Source: Paenibacillus radicibacter
GTDB taxonomy: Bacteria; Bacillota; Bacilli; Paenibacillales; NBRC-103111
Length of the DNA: 64,000 nucleotides
Direction of reading: 5' to 3'
Assembly: GCF_024721995.1 (NCBI RefSeq)
Contig: NZ_JANQBC010000003.1
Location: 452,961-516,960, forward strand
Program-made: the position numbers and the translations under genes
Notes under the pieces: model-generated
Told to the model about the DNA's origin: nothing
The model's input: the letters and a program-made list of their open reading frames with translations, nothing else
The model's database searches: none
Shown: piece by piece, positions 1 through 8,289 of the stretch
Layout of the letters: each line of letters opens with the position of its first letter
Numbering within the stretch: position 1 is the stretch's first letter

Positions 1-113
1 CCATTGGCACCAATAAAGCCCATAATATAACCCTTCTCCAGTTGAAATGATACGTCTTTCAACTGAAAATTAGGGTATTTCTTATTTAAGTTTCGGATAT
101 CTAATGCCAGCAT
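1..113 (-). CDS. ABC transporter ATP-binding protein, YtrB-like (N-terminus only)
   Basis: Only the first 37 or so residues lie in the window; the rest runs off the left edge. The protein starts at the ATG at 113 and reaches the P-loop just at the edge (GFIGANG). The opening, with RNLNKKYP and a GYIMGFIG P-loop lead-in, resembles YtrB-type ATPases of GntR-controlled exporters. A strong AGGAGG ribosome binding site lies 7 bases upstream. It presumably energises an export permease encoded further left. The ATPase call is firm; the YtrB subfamily is inferred from these few residues and from the operator-like palindrome in front. Confidence 0.8.
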   Translation of the reverse strand, partial: MLALDIRNLNKKYPNFQLKDVSFQLEKGYIMGFIGAN

Positions 114-129
114 ACCGTACCTCCTCATC

Positions 130-183
130 AAATTGTGCATGTTGTGCATACACAATTTACCACAAGGGAAATAATGGAGTCAA
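130..183 (-). promoter_or_regulatory. Promoter and palindromic operator of the ABC gene
   Basis: On the minus strand a TTGACT -35 (178-183) and TAAATT -10 (154-159) are 18 bases apart. An inverted repeat with arms AAATTGTG (130-137) and CACAATTT (151-158) covers the -10 and the expected start site. This is the arrangement expected for a repressor, and YtrA-type GntR regulators typically control such ABC operons. The regulator itself is not in the window. Confidence 0.6.
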
Positions 184-306
184 CAGAATTTGCCTAATTT
201 TTAGAAAATTTTATCAAGCACTCAAACGTGCCATTTATCAGCGACTGAATAGTCGATGGAAATGAAGGCTAACTTAACACTATCTGTTAGGCAAGGAGCT
301 TGGCAC

Positions 307-999
307 ATGACGTATGGAGAAATTTTATTTCGCACAGCAATTTCCTTCGTGACTCTGCTCATTTTGACGCGTCTGCTCGGCAAAAAACAAGTCGGACATC
401 TAACGTTTTTCAATTATGTAACAGGGATCACCTTCGGTTCCACCACTGCCGAGATTATCGTCAACAATCACATCACGCTACTACAAGGAATATCTAGCTT
501 GGTTCTATGGTCGTTCATGGCGTTCATCATCGCATTGACCGGACTACGCTCCGTTAGAACACGTGAGATTCTTGACGGCCAACCTACGATTCTTATCAAG
601 CAGGGAAAGATACTTGAAAGTGCGCTAGCCAAGCAGCACCTTAACATCGACGATTTAAGCATGCTGCTTCGCAACAAGGATGTTTTCTCACCTGAAGATG
701 TCGAATTTGCAATTCTGGAACCTGACGGTCAGCTCAGTGTACTCAAAAAAGAAGAACTACTACCTGCAACAAAAAAAGATATACACGCATCTGTTACACC
801 TGTTCACAGAATCCCAACTGAGCTTGTCGTTGATGGTAAAATCGTAGAGAAGAATTTAATTAAAATAGATGTCTCCGCTGTCTGGCTCAACCAACAATTA
901 AAGAAAGCCGGTATTCATTCTTTGGATCAAGTATTTTACGCAGAAATTCAATTAGACGGGACCCTATATATCGACAAATACCAAGATTCAATCTCATAA
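307..999 (+). CDS. DUF421 (YetF-like) membrane protein
   Basis: A 230-residue protein of the DUF421/YetF family. The N-terminal third carries three hydrophobic segments (about residues 5-80), with the family-typical RLLGKKQVGHLTFFNYV stretch after the first. The remainder is a soluble alpha/beta domain with the conserved G-QPTILIKQGKI and ED-EFAILEPDGQLSV patches. The biochemical role of the family is unknown; spore-related and envelope roles have been suggested. Start chosen at ATG 307 because AAGGAG (293-298) lies 8 bases upstream; an earlier in-frame ATG at 256 has no such site. A MerR gene follows 37 bases later and may be cotranscribed. Confidence 0.85.
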   Translation: MTYGEILFRTAISFVTLLILTRLLGKKQVGHLTFFNYVTGITFGSTTAEIIVNNHITLLQGISSLVLWSFMAFIIALTGLRSVRTREILDGQPTILIKQGKILESALAKQHLNIDDLSMLLRNKDVFSPEDVEFAILEPDGQLSVLKKEELLPATKKDIHASVTPVHRIPTELVVDGKIVEKNLIKIDVSAVWLNQQLKKAGIHSLDQVFYAEIQLDGTLYIDKYQDSIS

Positions 1000-1036
1000 T
1001 ATGATAGTGAAATACCATACGAAGGAAGCGAAAGCT

Positions 1037-1858
1037 ATGTACACAATCAGTAGATTTTCACAGCTATGCAAAATGAGTGCACGCATGCTACGACACTACG
1101 ATAAGGAAAACCTCTTAAAACCCTTACATGTAGATACAACGAACGGGTATAGATATTATGGGAGGGATCAATTAGAAACCGCCATACAGATCAAGAAATT
1201 GAAAGAATATAAATTCTCACTTCAGGAAATTAGCGTGATCCTTCAAACATCGGACAAGGAATCCATATCCCATTTGATTCATTCAAAAATTGCTGAATTA
1301 TCCAATGAGGTCAATAGTTATAAACAAATTATTTTTGAAATGCAAGAATTGATTGAAGATAAGAATGTTTTCGCATCTGTAGATAGAAGGTCTTATGATA
1401 TCCTGCTCGGCATGCGAAAAGAGACATGTGTCCTGAGTCAAAGAATGAAGATGAATCTGGATCACATGGACGAACATATTGACTCTATATACGAAAAAGC
1501 TGAGAAGAGTAACATTCACTTAACTAGTGTGATGTCCGCTACATTTTTTGATGAAGAATTTAACCCTGATAACAGTGATATTGAATTGATGATCCCAGTT
1601 GTATATCGAAAAGATGAAGATGTTTCGACTCACTGGCAAATTAAAATACTCCCCGAACAATTCATAGCTACAACCTTGCACATCGGAAGTTATGACTATA
1701 TCGGATACGCGCATATGGCGCTTGAAGAATGGATAGATATCAATGGATATGAATGGAGTGGAGCACCTTATGAAACCTACTTGAAAGGATCCGAAAGTGA
1801 TTGTCCCGAGGATGAGTATGTGACACAAATCTGTTTTCCTATCACTAAAAAAATTTGA
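1037..1858 (+). CDS. MerR-family regulator with GyrI-like effector domain
   Basis: 273 residues. An N-terminal MerR winged helix (about 1-70, with MYTISRFSQLCKMSARMLRHYD then NGYRYYG) is followed by a dimerisation coiled coil (about 75-120). The C-terminal half (about 125-273) looks like a GyrI/AraC-type small-molecule binding domain and ends in YVTQICFPI. BmrR-like proteins of this build sense lipophilic compounds and activate promoters with long spacers. The ATG at 1037 is preferred over an upstream ATG at 1001 because GAAGG precedes it and the MerR domain begins there. The ligand is unknown; target genes may be the neighbours. Confidence 0.85.
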   Translation: MYTISRFSQLCKMSARMLRHYDKENLLKPLHVDTTNGYRYYGRDQLETAIQIKKLKEYKFSLQEISVILQTSDKESISHLIHSKIAELSNEVNSYKQIIFEMQELIEDKNVFASVDRRSYDILLGMRKETCVLSQRMKMNLDHMDEHIDSIYEKAEKSNIHLTSVMSATFFDEEFNPDNSDIELMIPVVYRKDEDVSTHWQIKILPEQFIATTLHIGSYDYIGYAHMALEEWIDINGYEWSGAPYETYLKGSESDCPEDEYVTQICFPITKKI

Positions 1859-1938
1859 GCATAATCGCTTGACCTTAACACGATGTCAAAGCTTATTCTA
1901 CTTCATGAGAGATCAACTAACACTAAGGAGAATTGGAT

Positions 1939-3075
1939 ATGAATAAGGTGATTACATCGTGCACGGCGGCTTTATTATCGGCTGGAATCTTACTGGGGTG
2001 CACAGAGGGTAAAGCGTCAGAGGGACAGAACATGATCACACAAAATGCAGGATACACCATGCCTGATGAGAGTAGCAAACATGAAGGGACTTGGCTGCAA
2101 TGGCCACATAATTACACCTATGGGTATGGTCATAAAGAAAATCTTGAATCCATTTGGACCCAGATGGCAAGTGCCCTAAGTGTTGGAGAGAATGTCCATA
2201 TTATCGCATACAATAAAGCCGAAAAAGACTATATTTATGATCTTCTATATGACGAGGGTGTAAATATGGACAAAATCGACTTTTATATTGTGCCGACGGA
2301 TGATGTATGGGCTAGAGATACAGCCCCTATTTTTGTATACGATAAAGATAATAATCTTAAATTAATGGACTGGGGCTTTAATGGATGGGGCAAGAAAACG
2401 CCGTATAAAAAAGATGCCGCCATTGCAAGCAAACTAAGCAAACAGTTAGGTATGGAACGAATTAATTTAACGGATGTCGTACTTGAAGGCGGCGCATTTG
2501 AATTAGATGGCAATGGTACATTCTTATCGACACGTAGCGCTGTTACGAACAAGAATAGAAATCCTAAACTCTCTGAAGCAGATATTGAGAAAGTAATAGG
2601 AAAAAATCTTGGAGCTACGAATTTTATTTGGTTAGATGGTGTGCGAGGTCTGGATATTACCGATTTCCATATTGATGGTTTCGCTAAGTTCCATAATAAA
2701 TCCACGCTTATTACGATGAATAAAGAGGATTTAGAAGAATGGGGTGTCACAAATAAAGACATTAACACACTGTTAAACGCAAAGGATGCCTCAGGCAAAC
2801 CTTACCAGATTGTGAATTTACCAATAACCCGTAACAATGTCGTGCTCGATAACGGAAAAAAATTGGGGTATAGAGGTTCATATATCAACTACTACATTGG
2901 AAATAACGTGGTTTTGGTTCCGAATTATAACGATCCTAATGACAAAATAGCCAATGATGCCATCCAGAAACTATACCCTGATCGTAAGGTGATTGGAATC
3001 GATGTAAGAGAGCTTTATAAGGATGGCGGTATGATTCATTGTGTTACCCAACAACAACCCATAAATTTAAAATAA
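1939..3075 (+). CDS. Secreted agmatine deiminase / peptidylarginine deiminase family lipoprotein
   Basis: 378 residues. A lipoprotein signal is visible: a hydrophobic stretch ends in LLGC with the lipid-acceptor Cys at residue 21. The mature part belongs to the agmatine deiminase/PAD_porph fold. It shows W-QWPHNYTYG near the start, D-VWARDTAP, the GGAFELDGNGT loop, ITDFHIDGFAKF and a C-terminal GGMIHCVTQQQP that carries the catalytic Cys. The family hydrolyses guanidino groups (agmatine to N-carbamoylputrescine, or peptidyl-arginine to citrulline). A membrane-anchored extracellular form is unusual for polyamine synthesis, so the physiological substrate is uncertain. TAAGGAG lies 8 bases before ATG 1939. 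A strong terminator follows. Confidence 0.82.
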   Translation: MNKVITSCTAALLSAGILLGCTEGKASEGQNMITQNAGYTMPDESSKHEGTWLQWPHNYTYGYGHKENLESIWTQMASALSVGENVHIIAYNKAEKDYIYDLLYDEGVNMDKIDFYIVPTDDVWARDTAPIFVYDKDNNLKLMDWGFNGWGKKTPYKKDAAIASKLSKQLGMERINLTDVVLEGGAFELDGNGTFLSTRSAVTNKNRNPKLSEADIEKVIGKNLGATNFIWLDGVRGLDITDFHIDGFAKFHNKSTLITMNKEDLEEWGVTNKDINTLLNAKDASGKPYQIVNLPITRNNVVLDNGKKLGYRGSYINYYIGNNVVLVPNYNDPNDKIANDAIQKLYPDRKVIGIDVRELYKDGGMIHCVTQQQPINLK

Positions 3076-3082
3076 CTAGCAA

Positions 3083-3131
3083 GACTTATCGCCCGCTTTA
3101 GCAATGAAACTTTGCTATGCGGGCTTTTTTT
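3083..3131 (+). terminator. Rho-independent terminator (member of a dispersed repeat)
   Basis: GCCCGC (3091-3096) pairs with GCGGGC (3118-3123), with an inner GCA/TGC pairing, followed by seven Ts. It ends the agmatine-deiminase-like gene. The whole element, including the preceding GACTTATC, recurs almost unchanged at 8213-8262. Confidence 0.85.
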
Positions 3132-3244
3132 AGCGAGGTATCGCCTTCTAACTCATAAAAATGTATATTTTCTCGGGGTATTTACAGCGGACATCATGTA
3201 TATGGTAAAATATGGGTTAATAACTTATGGGGATGAGGGTGAGT

Positions 3245-3322
3245 ATGGATAAATATTGTTCGGGGACTCCCTCTCTACTGTTCAAGGTAGGGAAGCCCTC
3301 CTTGGGAGGGTCGCTCCGATGA
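3245..3322 (+). CDS. Possible 25-residue leader peptide ORF
   Basis: ATG 3245 opens a 25-codon frame that stops at TGA 3320-3322, overlapping the ATG (3319) of the next gene in an ATGA junction. A purine-rich GGGGATGAGGG lies upstream. The arrangement is typical of translational coupling. The peptide is rich in Gly, Ser, Leu and Lys with one Cys and matches no family I know. It could equally be an untranslated stretch, or part of a longer protein read from a TTG at 3256 in the other frame. Confidence 0.3.
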   Translation: MDKYCSGTPSLLFKVGKPSLGGSLR

Positions 3323-4194
3323 GGAATGCTGCGAAGGGACAGCAAGAACACATCGAGATGCTGCCGCTGTTCTCAACCACGGATAAGAACGGACGGATGA
3401 CTGGGCTGCCGCCAGGTCGTCGCGTAGGACGCACGGATCCGCTGTTACCATGGCTACTCGCATCCGTTGCACTATGGGCGCTGACAGGTTCTGTGCCGTT
3501 CGGTGCTCTACTCGGCCTGGCTCCGACACCGTCTATCAACATGTTCCTCGGCCATCCGGTCACGGTGGTCATTGCCGTGGTGCTGTTGTTTGTCTCTATC
3601 AGTGCTACAGGCGGATTATACTCGCGAGCCAATGAGCAGTTCGGACAATCCAGAGTCGCCGGTCTGTTCGCGGCGCTAGCAATCGCAGGCGGACTCACTA
3701 TAACCGCGGGAGTTCTCCTACTCTGGACGTTAATAAGAAATCCATCGCGCCCCTTCAACCTCGAAGCCCTAGCGACATCACCGACGATCCCACTAGAGCT
3801 TGGCGCAGTCGTCGGAGCTATCTTCGCTCTTTGGGGTGCCATCACGCTCCTGCGTTTACCCAGCTCAATCTCCCACGCTAAGCGGCTTCAGGCAGACATT
3901 GAGCGTCTACGCTTAGAGGGATTCCCATTCTCCGGAACTCTGACAGTCCTGAACTTATCAAACCAATGGCTCTTCAATCTCCCGATTTTTACAATAGAGG
4001 TAAGTTACTTCGTTGATGGTACTCTACGTATCATTTCAGCACATATGCGTACCAGCGCCGACCGCGTCCCCCTCGTCGGCTCGCGCATGCTCGTTCTGAC
4101 CGATGATCGTGGCAGTACTCACGTAGAGCTAGACTCATCCATTGGAGCAATATTCGATCCGGACGTAAGCAAGTACGCCGCACCGGACGGTTAG
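3319..4194 (+). CDS. Unrecognised membrane protein, GC-rich
   Basis: 291 residues, function not recognised. Four hydrophobic segments are visible (about residues 45-65, 75-95, 115-140 and 165-185), arranged as two pairs. The soluble C-terminal third (about 205-291) has FSGTLTVLNLSNQ and VGSRMLVLTDDRG, a beta-rich pattern seen in bacterial proteins that regulate or modify membrane partners. GC content is clearly higher than in both flanks, with many GCG, CTC and CCG codons, which suggests separate acquisition. ATG 3319 has GGGAGGG 8 bases upstream. It stands alone between a terminator upstream and a convergent HxlR gene. Confidence 0.65.
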   Translation: MRNAAKGQQEHIEMLPLFSTTDKNGRMTGLPPGRRVGRTDPLLPWLLASVALWALTGSVPFGALLGLAPTPSINMFLGHPVTVVIAVVLLFVSISATGGLYSRANEQFGQSRVAGLFAALAIAGGLTITAGVLLLWTLIRNPSRPFNLEALATSPTIPLELGAVVGAIFALWGAITLLRLPSSISHAKRLQADIERLRLEGFPFSGTLTVLNLSNQWLFNLPIFTIEVSYFVDGTLRIISAHMRTSADRVPLVGSRMLVLTDDRGSTHVELDSSIGAIFDPDVSKYAAPDG

Positions 4195-4312
4195 TGGCAC
4201 CAATGACTGCTTCTCTCAATCACTCCCATCTAATCTATTTAACTCTTTATATTTGCTAGTGACTCACCCATATGAAGAGTTTTTAATTAATACTACAAGA
4301 GCCCAGACAAAT

Positions 4313-4350
4313 AAGAGCTTCTTCGTTACTACTACGAAGAAGCTCTTTTG
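4313..4350. terminator. Bidirectional terminator
   Basis: A perfect 14-base stem, AAGAGCTTCTTCGT (4313-4326) with ACGAAGAAGCTCTT (4334-4347), around a 7-base loop, with T-rich tracts on both sides. It sits between the convergent membrane-protein and HxlR genes and probably serves both. Confidence 0.8.
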
Positions 4351-4376
4351 TTTAGGTGTTAATGATCGATTATTTT

Positions 4377-4754
4377 CTATTCCACCAACAGTACGGGCTG
4401 ACTTTCGTATACTTCTCTTGACTTCAGTACATTGTCGTAATGAACGGAAGCCCATTCCTTCAGCATTTTCATGATGGGAATAAGAGACTCCCCCAATGAG
4501 GTTAGTGAATATTCAGTTATTGGTGGAATCGCAGGCGTAAGCTTTCGTCTGACGATGCCATCGCGCTCCAATTGCTTTAAGGTTTGAGTTAGCATTTTCT
4601 GCGAGATGCCCTCAATGCGCTTCTTGATCTCTCCGTAGCGAATGGTGCCATCCTCCATCGCATAGATAACAAGCGCGGTCCACTTGTTCGATATCACATC
4701 GAGAACATGACTATAGCTGCATGCCTCAAGAGATATATCCGGCTTTTCCCCCAT
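4377..4754 (-). CDS. HxlR-family transcriptional regulator
   Basis: 125 residues, normal for the family. The single winged-helix HxlR domain is clear: CSYSHVLDVISNKWTALVIY near residue 12, RYGEIKKRIEGISQKMLTQTLK in the recognition region, LERDGIVRR, and Y-LTSLGESLIPIM at the wing. HxlR proteins are dimeric regulators, often redox- or electrophile-responsive, that control adjacent oxidoreductase genes. It is divergent from the MDR dehydrogenase at 4877 and shares a short intergenic region containing an inverted repeat. AGGAG lies upstream of its ATG. Cys12 is a possible redox sensor as in YodB/HypR; this is inference. Confidence 0.9.
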   Translation of the reverse strand: MGEKPDISLEACSYSHVLDVISNKWTALVIYAMEDGTIRYGEIKKRIEGISQKMLTQTLKQLERDGIVRRKLTPAIPPITEYSLTSLGESLIPIMKMLKEWASVHYDNVLKSREVYESQPVLLVE

Positions 4755-4789
4755 AGCCAGCTGCTCCTCTCTTCGTACGCACCTTTTCG

Positions 4790-4837
4790 TTCGTATGCTA
4801 CTTTAAAGTGCCGTCTTACTTCATATTAGTATGCGAA
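4790..4837. promoter_or_regulatory. Inverted repeat between HxlR and dehydrogenase genes
   Basis: TTCGTATGCTA (4790-4800) and TAGTATGCGAA (4827-4837) form imperfect 11-base arms (9 of 11 complementary). They lie in the divergent promoter region and are a good candidate HxlR operator. Binding has not been shown. Confidence 0.5.
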
Positions 4838-4876
4838 CTATACTGTGTCTATATCAAATGAAGGAGCGTGTTATAA

Positions 4877-5890
4877 ATGAAAGCATACGTACTGCAAGGT
4901 GGCTTTGGACTCGATTACGTGCACGAGGTTGAACGGGATATCCCATCCCCTGGCCCTGGCCAGGTTCTAATTCGGATGAAGGCCGTCTCTCTGAACGCCC
5001 GCGATATCGGAATCATCAATGGATTCTATGAACCAAATCGTACAGCCCCGTTAATACCGGTATCCGATGGAGTTGGAGAAGTTGTTGCCTTAGGGGATCA
5101 CACCAATAAGTTCAAAATTGGTGAACGCGTCAGCCCCATATTTACGCAGAGTTGAAAGAGCGGCGAACCTACACAAGACAACTGGACAACCACGCTTGGC
5201 AGTCCGCTCGACGGTCTGCTCGCCCAATATGTGGTGATTGCCGAAGACGGACTAGTCCGAGTGCCCGAACATTTGACTGACATAGAGGCAGCAACGTTAG
5301 CTTGCGCTGCTCTCACGGCTTGGCATGCGATTTCGGAGGAAGGACGGGTAAGGGCTGGAGACACGGTCGTTGTTCAGGGTACTGGCGGCGTGTCCCTGTT
5401 CGCACTTCAATTCGCGAAACTTCTAGGCGCTCAGGTCATCGTCACTTCCAGCAGTGACGAAAAGCTGGAACGCGCGAAGGTACTCGGAGCCGACTTCGGT
5501 ATCAACTATCGAACAAATCCGGATTGGGATAAAGCTGTCCTCGCCTACACCCATGGTCGAGGAGCGGATCACATCGTCGATCTTGGCGGAGGTTCCACGC
5601 TTAATCGTTCAATTACAGCCTTGAAGGTCGGCGGCCAGATCAGTATCGTCGGTCTCTTGTCGGGCTCCGAAGTCGAGGGGTTTGCCATCGTCCCCGCGAT
5701 TCTACGTAAAGCCAAACTCCAAGCCATCAATGTCGGCAGCCGGGAAATGTTCGAACGTATGAATCGTGCCATAGAGCTGCACTCCCTGCGACCGGTCATC
5801 GATAGAACGTTCCCCTTCGAGCAATCTCTCGATGCCCTTCGATACTTGGCAAAAGGTAGTACATTCGGGAAGATTGCCATCGTATTTTAA
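4877..5890 (+). pseudogene. MDR-family (zinc-type/quinone oxidoreductase-like) alcohol dehydrogenase, interrupted by in-frame TGA
   Basis: Both halves read in one frame and together encode a 337-residue medium-chain dehydrogenase/reductase of normal length. The N-terminal GroES-like domain shows GPGQVLIRMKAVSLNARD and PVSDGVGEVVALG. The Rossmann domain shows GDTVVVQGTGGVSLFALQFA and GADHIVDLGGG. Codon 93 is TGA (5153-5155) in a context (IFTQS-stop-KSGEPTQ) where relatives usually have Trp, so a TGG to TGA change is the simplest explanation. The upstream piece would be only 92 residues without the cofactor domain. A restart at GTG 5231 would lack the catalytic domain. A sequencing error cannot be excluded. 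Likely regulated by the divergent HxlR protein. Confidence 0.85.
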
Positions 5891-5955
5891 GGAGTAATGC
5901 AAATAGAGTTACATCACATCATCCAAGAAAAGCTGCTACCGATCTATATCAGAAT

Positions 5956-5996
5956 AAAGAGCAAGCGAGTGCTTGGCACTACGCATTGCTCTTTTC
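5956..5996. terminator. Terminator between convergent dehydrogenase and tgl
   Basis: AAAGAGCAA (5956-5964) pairs with TTGCTCTTT (5986-5994), with inner AGTGC-like pairing and short T runs on either strand. It probably ends both converging transcripts. Confidence 0.65.
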
Positions 5997-6044
5997 ATGT
6001 AACTTGTATCCATCCATACTATTTCCATGGTTAGTTGTCTTCGG

Positions 6045-6857
6045 TCAGCCAACATAACGTTGGCTTCCAATCTGGGCAACGATTCGTGGTGGAATGATCA
6101 TCGGCATTCCAGAAAACTGATCTCTTGCTGTCAGACGACGAATATCATTGAAGTCAGGATGGGAAGCCTTCTCGGTCAAGTAAGCCGACACGGTGCTGCC
6201 TGGTTTTCTAGTCGCATTTAAAGCAGATATAATTTCTTGCCCCGATTTGATCCCGATACCATGCCCATAATAAAGATCGTCTCCCATCTTGATGACGTTC
6301 TCTCCTTGCCATTCAGGTCTTTCCGGGTCGTGATCTGGATTGGAAAAATAGAGGATATCTCCAGGGTAAGACGTATTTCCTTCCTCATAAATGAGCCGAA
6401 GGTGTTTATCATGATGCCCGTCGTAAAGCAACAAGTCGGGAAAGTTAGCATTAAACGCTGTGTCTCCAATAGCTTCGATAATAGCCTTGTACATGACAAT
6501 TACCATCGCAGTGGCGCATTCAAAAGCATACTCTGATCCATTGTCATAGATATCGCGAATAGCACTTGCTGGAGATACTCCAGGATTTAATTGAAATCCG
6601 CCCGCATCGTTCCGAGTCCAGAAGCGATTGTTGCAACGGGAATCTTTGAAAGTAGCAAACTCTGCCCCACTCGCGTTTAGCCCCTGCGCAGCCTCCACGA
6701 TCAAGCTTCTCAGCTTCAACTCAAAGCGTAAATCTGCTTCCGACGCGTATTGGTATTTGGTCGCACTCTGCTGCTTCTGTTGCAATATATCCTGTTCCAG
6801 CATGGACATTGTCGTTGTATCAATTGGAGGATTGCTGTGGCCATCAATAACAATCAT
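6045..6857 (-). CDS. tgl: Protein-glutamine gamma-glutamyltransferase Tgl (spore coat cross-linking)
   Basis: 270 residues, slightly longer than B. subtilis Tgl (245). The active-site region YAFECATAMVI is present with the nucleophile at Cys114, together with FW-RNDAGGFQLNPGVSP upstream and the later GDILYFSNPDHDP and MGDDLYYGHGIG segments. Tgl is produced in the mother cell and forms epsilon-(gamma-glutamyl)lysine bonds between coat proteins such as GerQ during spore maturation. GGGGATGAGG precedes the ATG. It is monocistronic, flanked by a convergent dehydrogenase and a divergent cyclase gene. I did not see a convincing SigK promoter. Confidence 0.92.
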   Translation of the reverse strand: MIVIDGHSNPPIDTTTMSMLEQDILQQKQQSATKYQYASEADLRFELKLRSLIVEAAQGLNASGAEFATFKDSRCNNRFWTRNDAGGFQLNPGVSPASAIRDIYDNGSEYAFECATAMVIVMYKAIIEAIGDTAFNANFPDLLLYDGHHDKHLRLIYEEGNTSYPGDILYFSNPDHDPERPEWQGENVIKMGDDLYYGHGIGIKSGQEIISALNATRKPGSTVSAYLTEKASHPDFNDIRRLTARDQFSGMPMIIPPRIVAQIGSQRYVG

Positions 6858-7114
6858 TTCCTCATCCCCTTTCTAATTTCCTCTTCATCACCTTTCTATA
6901 GTCTACGAGCATCACCTGATGAAGGTGCCTATAGGATTTAAATCGTTGTTATAAAGCTAGCGCTACTTATCTGAGTGAGCTTGTCACTTGGTTAATATGA
7001 AGATTGTCTCTAACCGAAGTTTGGAGTTCTGCTGACAAACTTATTTAAAAATGCTAGCATATTACCTAATGATGGAAGGTAGATTACTAGATAAAGCATG
7101 GGGGAAATAGAACG

Positions 7115-8206
7115 ATGTTTAAGAACCGTCACTTTAAAGTCATAATGGAAGTCCAACAGCAGATGCTGTTATCTAACTTCGATTTGAAATTGTTTATGCA
7201 GACGATCTGCGATCGGATGTGCCTATTAACCGATGCCGACGGTTCTACTATCGAGATGCTGGCGGGAGATGAAATGGTTTATGCCGCCGTCAGCGGCACC
7301 TTACAACCTCATCTGGGAATTCGTTTAAATAAGAATGGAAGTTTGTCCGGTTTGTGCGTAACGGAGAAGGAAATCTTATATTCCCCAGATACGCAAGCGG
7401 ATGATCGCGTCAACAAGGAAGCGACTAAGAAAGTCGGCGCGCGGTGCATGGTCTGCGTCCCTCTATTTGAATCTAATAACGCCGTCGGCGTGTTGAAAGT
7501 CATCTCCGACCGTCCCGATGCTTTTTCCAGTCGCGATATCGAGACCTTACAGTTGTTATCACTCGCCTTAGGCTCCGAGCTAGGCAAGCAAATCAACTAC
7601 GATGATAAAATTCGAATTCTGAACGATTATGAGCAACTACTCGTTCAATTAAGAGCCGAAATTGTAAGACGCGAGAAATTAGAGAGCGAGCTTATTCAAT
7701 TAACAGAGCGAGACATTTTGACGGGACTCCTAAATCGTAGAGGATTTAGTGAGCGAATCCAAGACTGGATTAAACGTGCTAATCGAGAAGAAGGTTTATT
7801 CGGGGTGTTCTACCTTGATTTAAATAAATTCAAACACTGCAACGATACTTATGGACATGAAATCGGTGATCTTGTGCTTGTAGAATTCGCGAATCGCATC
7901 AGGAATGCGGTTAGCCAATCCGATTTAATTGCACGCGTAGGTGGCGATGAGTTCGTAGTGGCGGCATGGCTTGAGAACGACTACGACAGCTTGATACATG
8001 TTGCCACGCGTTTAATCGAGCAACTAGAGTTGCCAATGACCATTAAGGAGCTTCAACTTTTGATGTCTACCAGCGTCGGTTGTACACTATGGGCACAGGG
8101 CATGACGGAGCTCGAACTCATACGTGCAGCGGACCAATCGATGTATCTCGCCAAATCCAATGGCACTAACCGGATTGCGGTTAATGGCGAGCTCTTGAAC
8201 TTATAA
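7115..8206 (+). CDS. GAF-GGDEF diguanylate cyclase
   Basis: 363 residues, no membrane segment. A GAF domain (about 20-165) senses an unknown ligand. A short coiled linker (about 165-195) leads to a full GGDEF domain (about 196-355) with D-LTGLLNRRGF, FYLDLNKFKHCND and an intact GGDEF at 276-280. It should make c-di-GMP from two GTP as a dimer. The inhibitory I-site (RxxD six residues before the motif) is not conserved: residues 267-270 read SQSD. Product inhibition may therefore be weak. GGGGGAAA lies in front of ATG 7115; a terminator follows directly. Confidence 0.9.
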   Translation: MFKNRHFKVIMEVQQQMLLSNFDLKLFMQTICDRMCLLTDADGSTIEMLAGDEMVYAAVSGTLQPHLGIRLNKNGSLSGLCVTEKEILYSPDTQADDRVNKEATKKVGARCMVCVPLFESNNAVGVLKVISDRPDAFSSRDIETLQLLSLALGSELGKQINYDDKIRILNDYEQLLVQLRAEIVRREKLESELIQLTERDILTGLLNRRGFSERIQDWIKRANREEGLFGVFYLDLNKFKHCNDTYGHEIGDLVLVEFANRIRNAVSQSDLIARVGGDEFVVAAWLENDYDSLIHVATRLIEQLELPMTIKELQLLMSTSVGCTLWAQGMTELELIRAADQSMYLAKSNGTNRIAVNGELLNL

Positions 8207-8212
8207 CTGCAC

Positions 8213-8262
8213 GACTTATCGCCCACATTAGCAATGAAAGAATGCTTATGCGGGCATTTTTC
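8213..8262 (+). terminator. Rho-independent terminator, second copy of the dispersed repeat
   Basis: Starts with GACTTATCGCCC and contains TTAGCAATGAAA, as at 3083-3131. GCCC pairs with GGGC, with an inner GCA/TGC pairing, and the hairpin ends in ATTTTT. It ends the GGDEF gene. Confidence 0.75.
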
Positions 8263-8289
8263 GTTGTGTATGATACTTCAGGTTTAGTT

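Noticed and set aside
222..413. A 63-codon minus-strand frame over the DUF421 start
   Set aside because: It covers the regulatory region and start of a recognised gene and lacks its own signals.
3282..3845. A 187-codon minus-strand frame in the GC-rich membrane-protein gene
   Set aside because: Long open frames on both strands are expected at this GC content. The plus frame has the binding site and plausible membrane helices.
5153..5155. TGA read as an extra amino acid (selenocysteine or Trp recoding)
   Set aside because: No SECIS-like hairpin is evident, other genes in the window use TGA as stop, and the host group uses the standard code. A point mutation is simpler.
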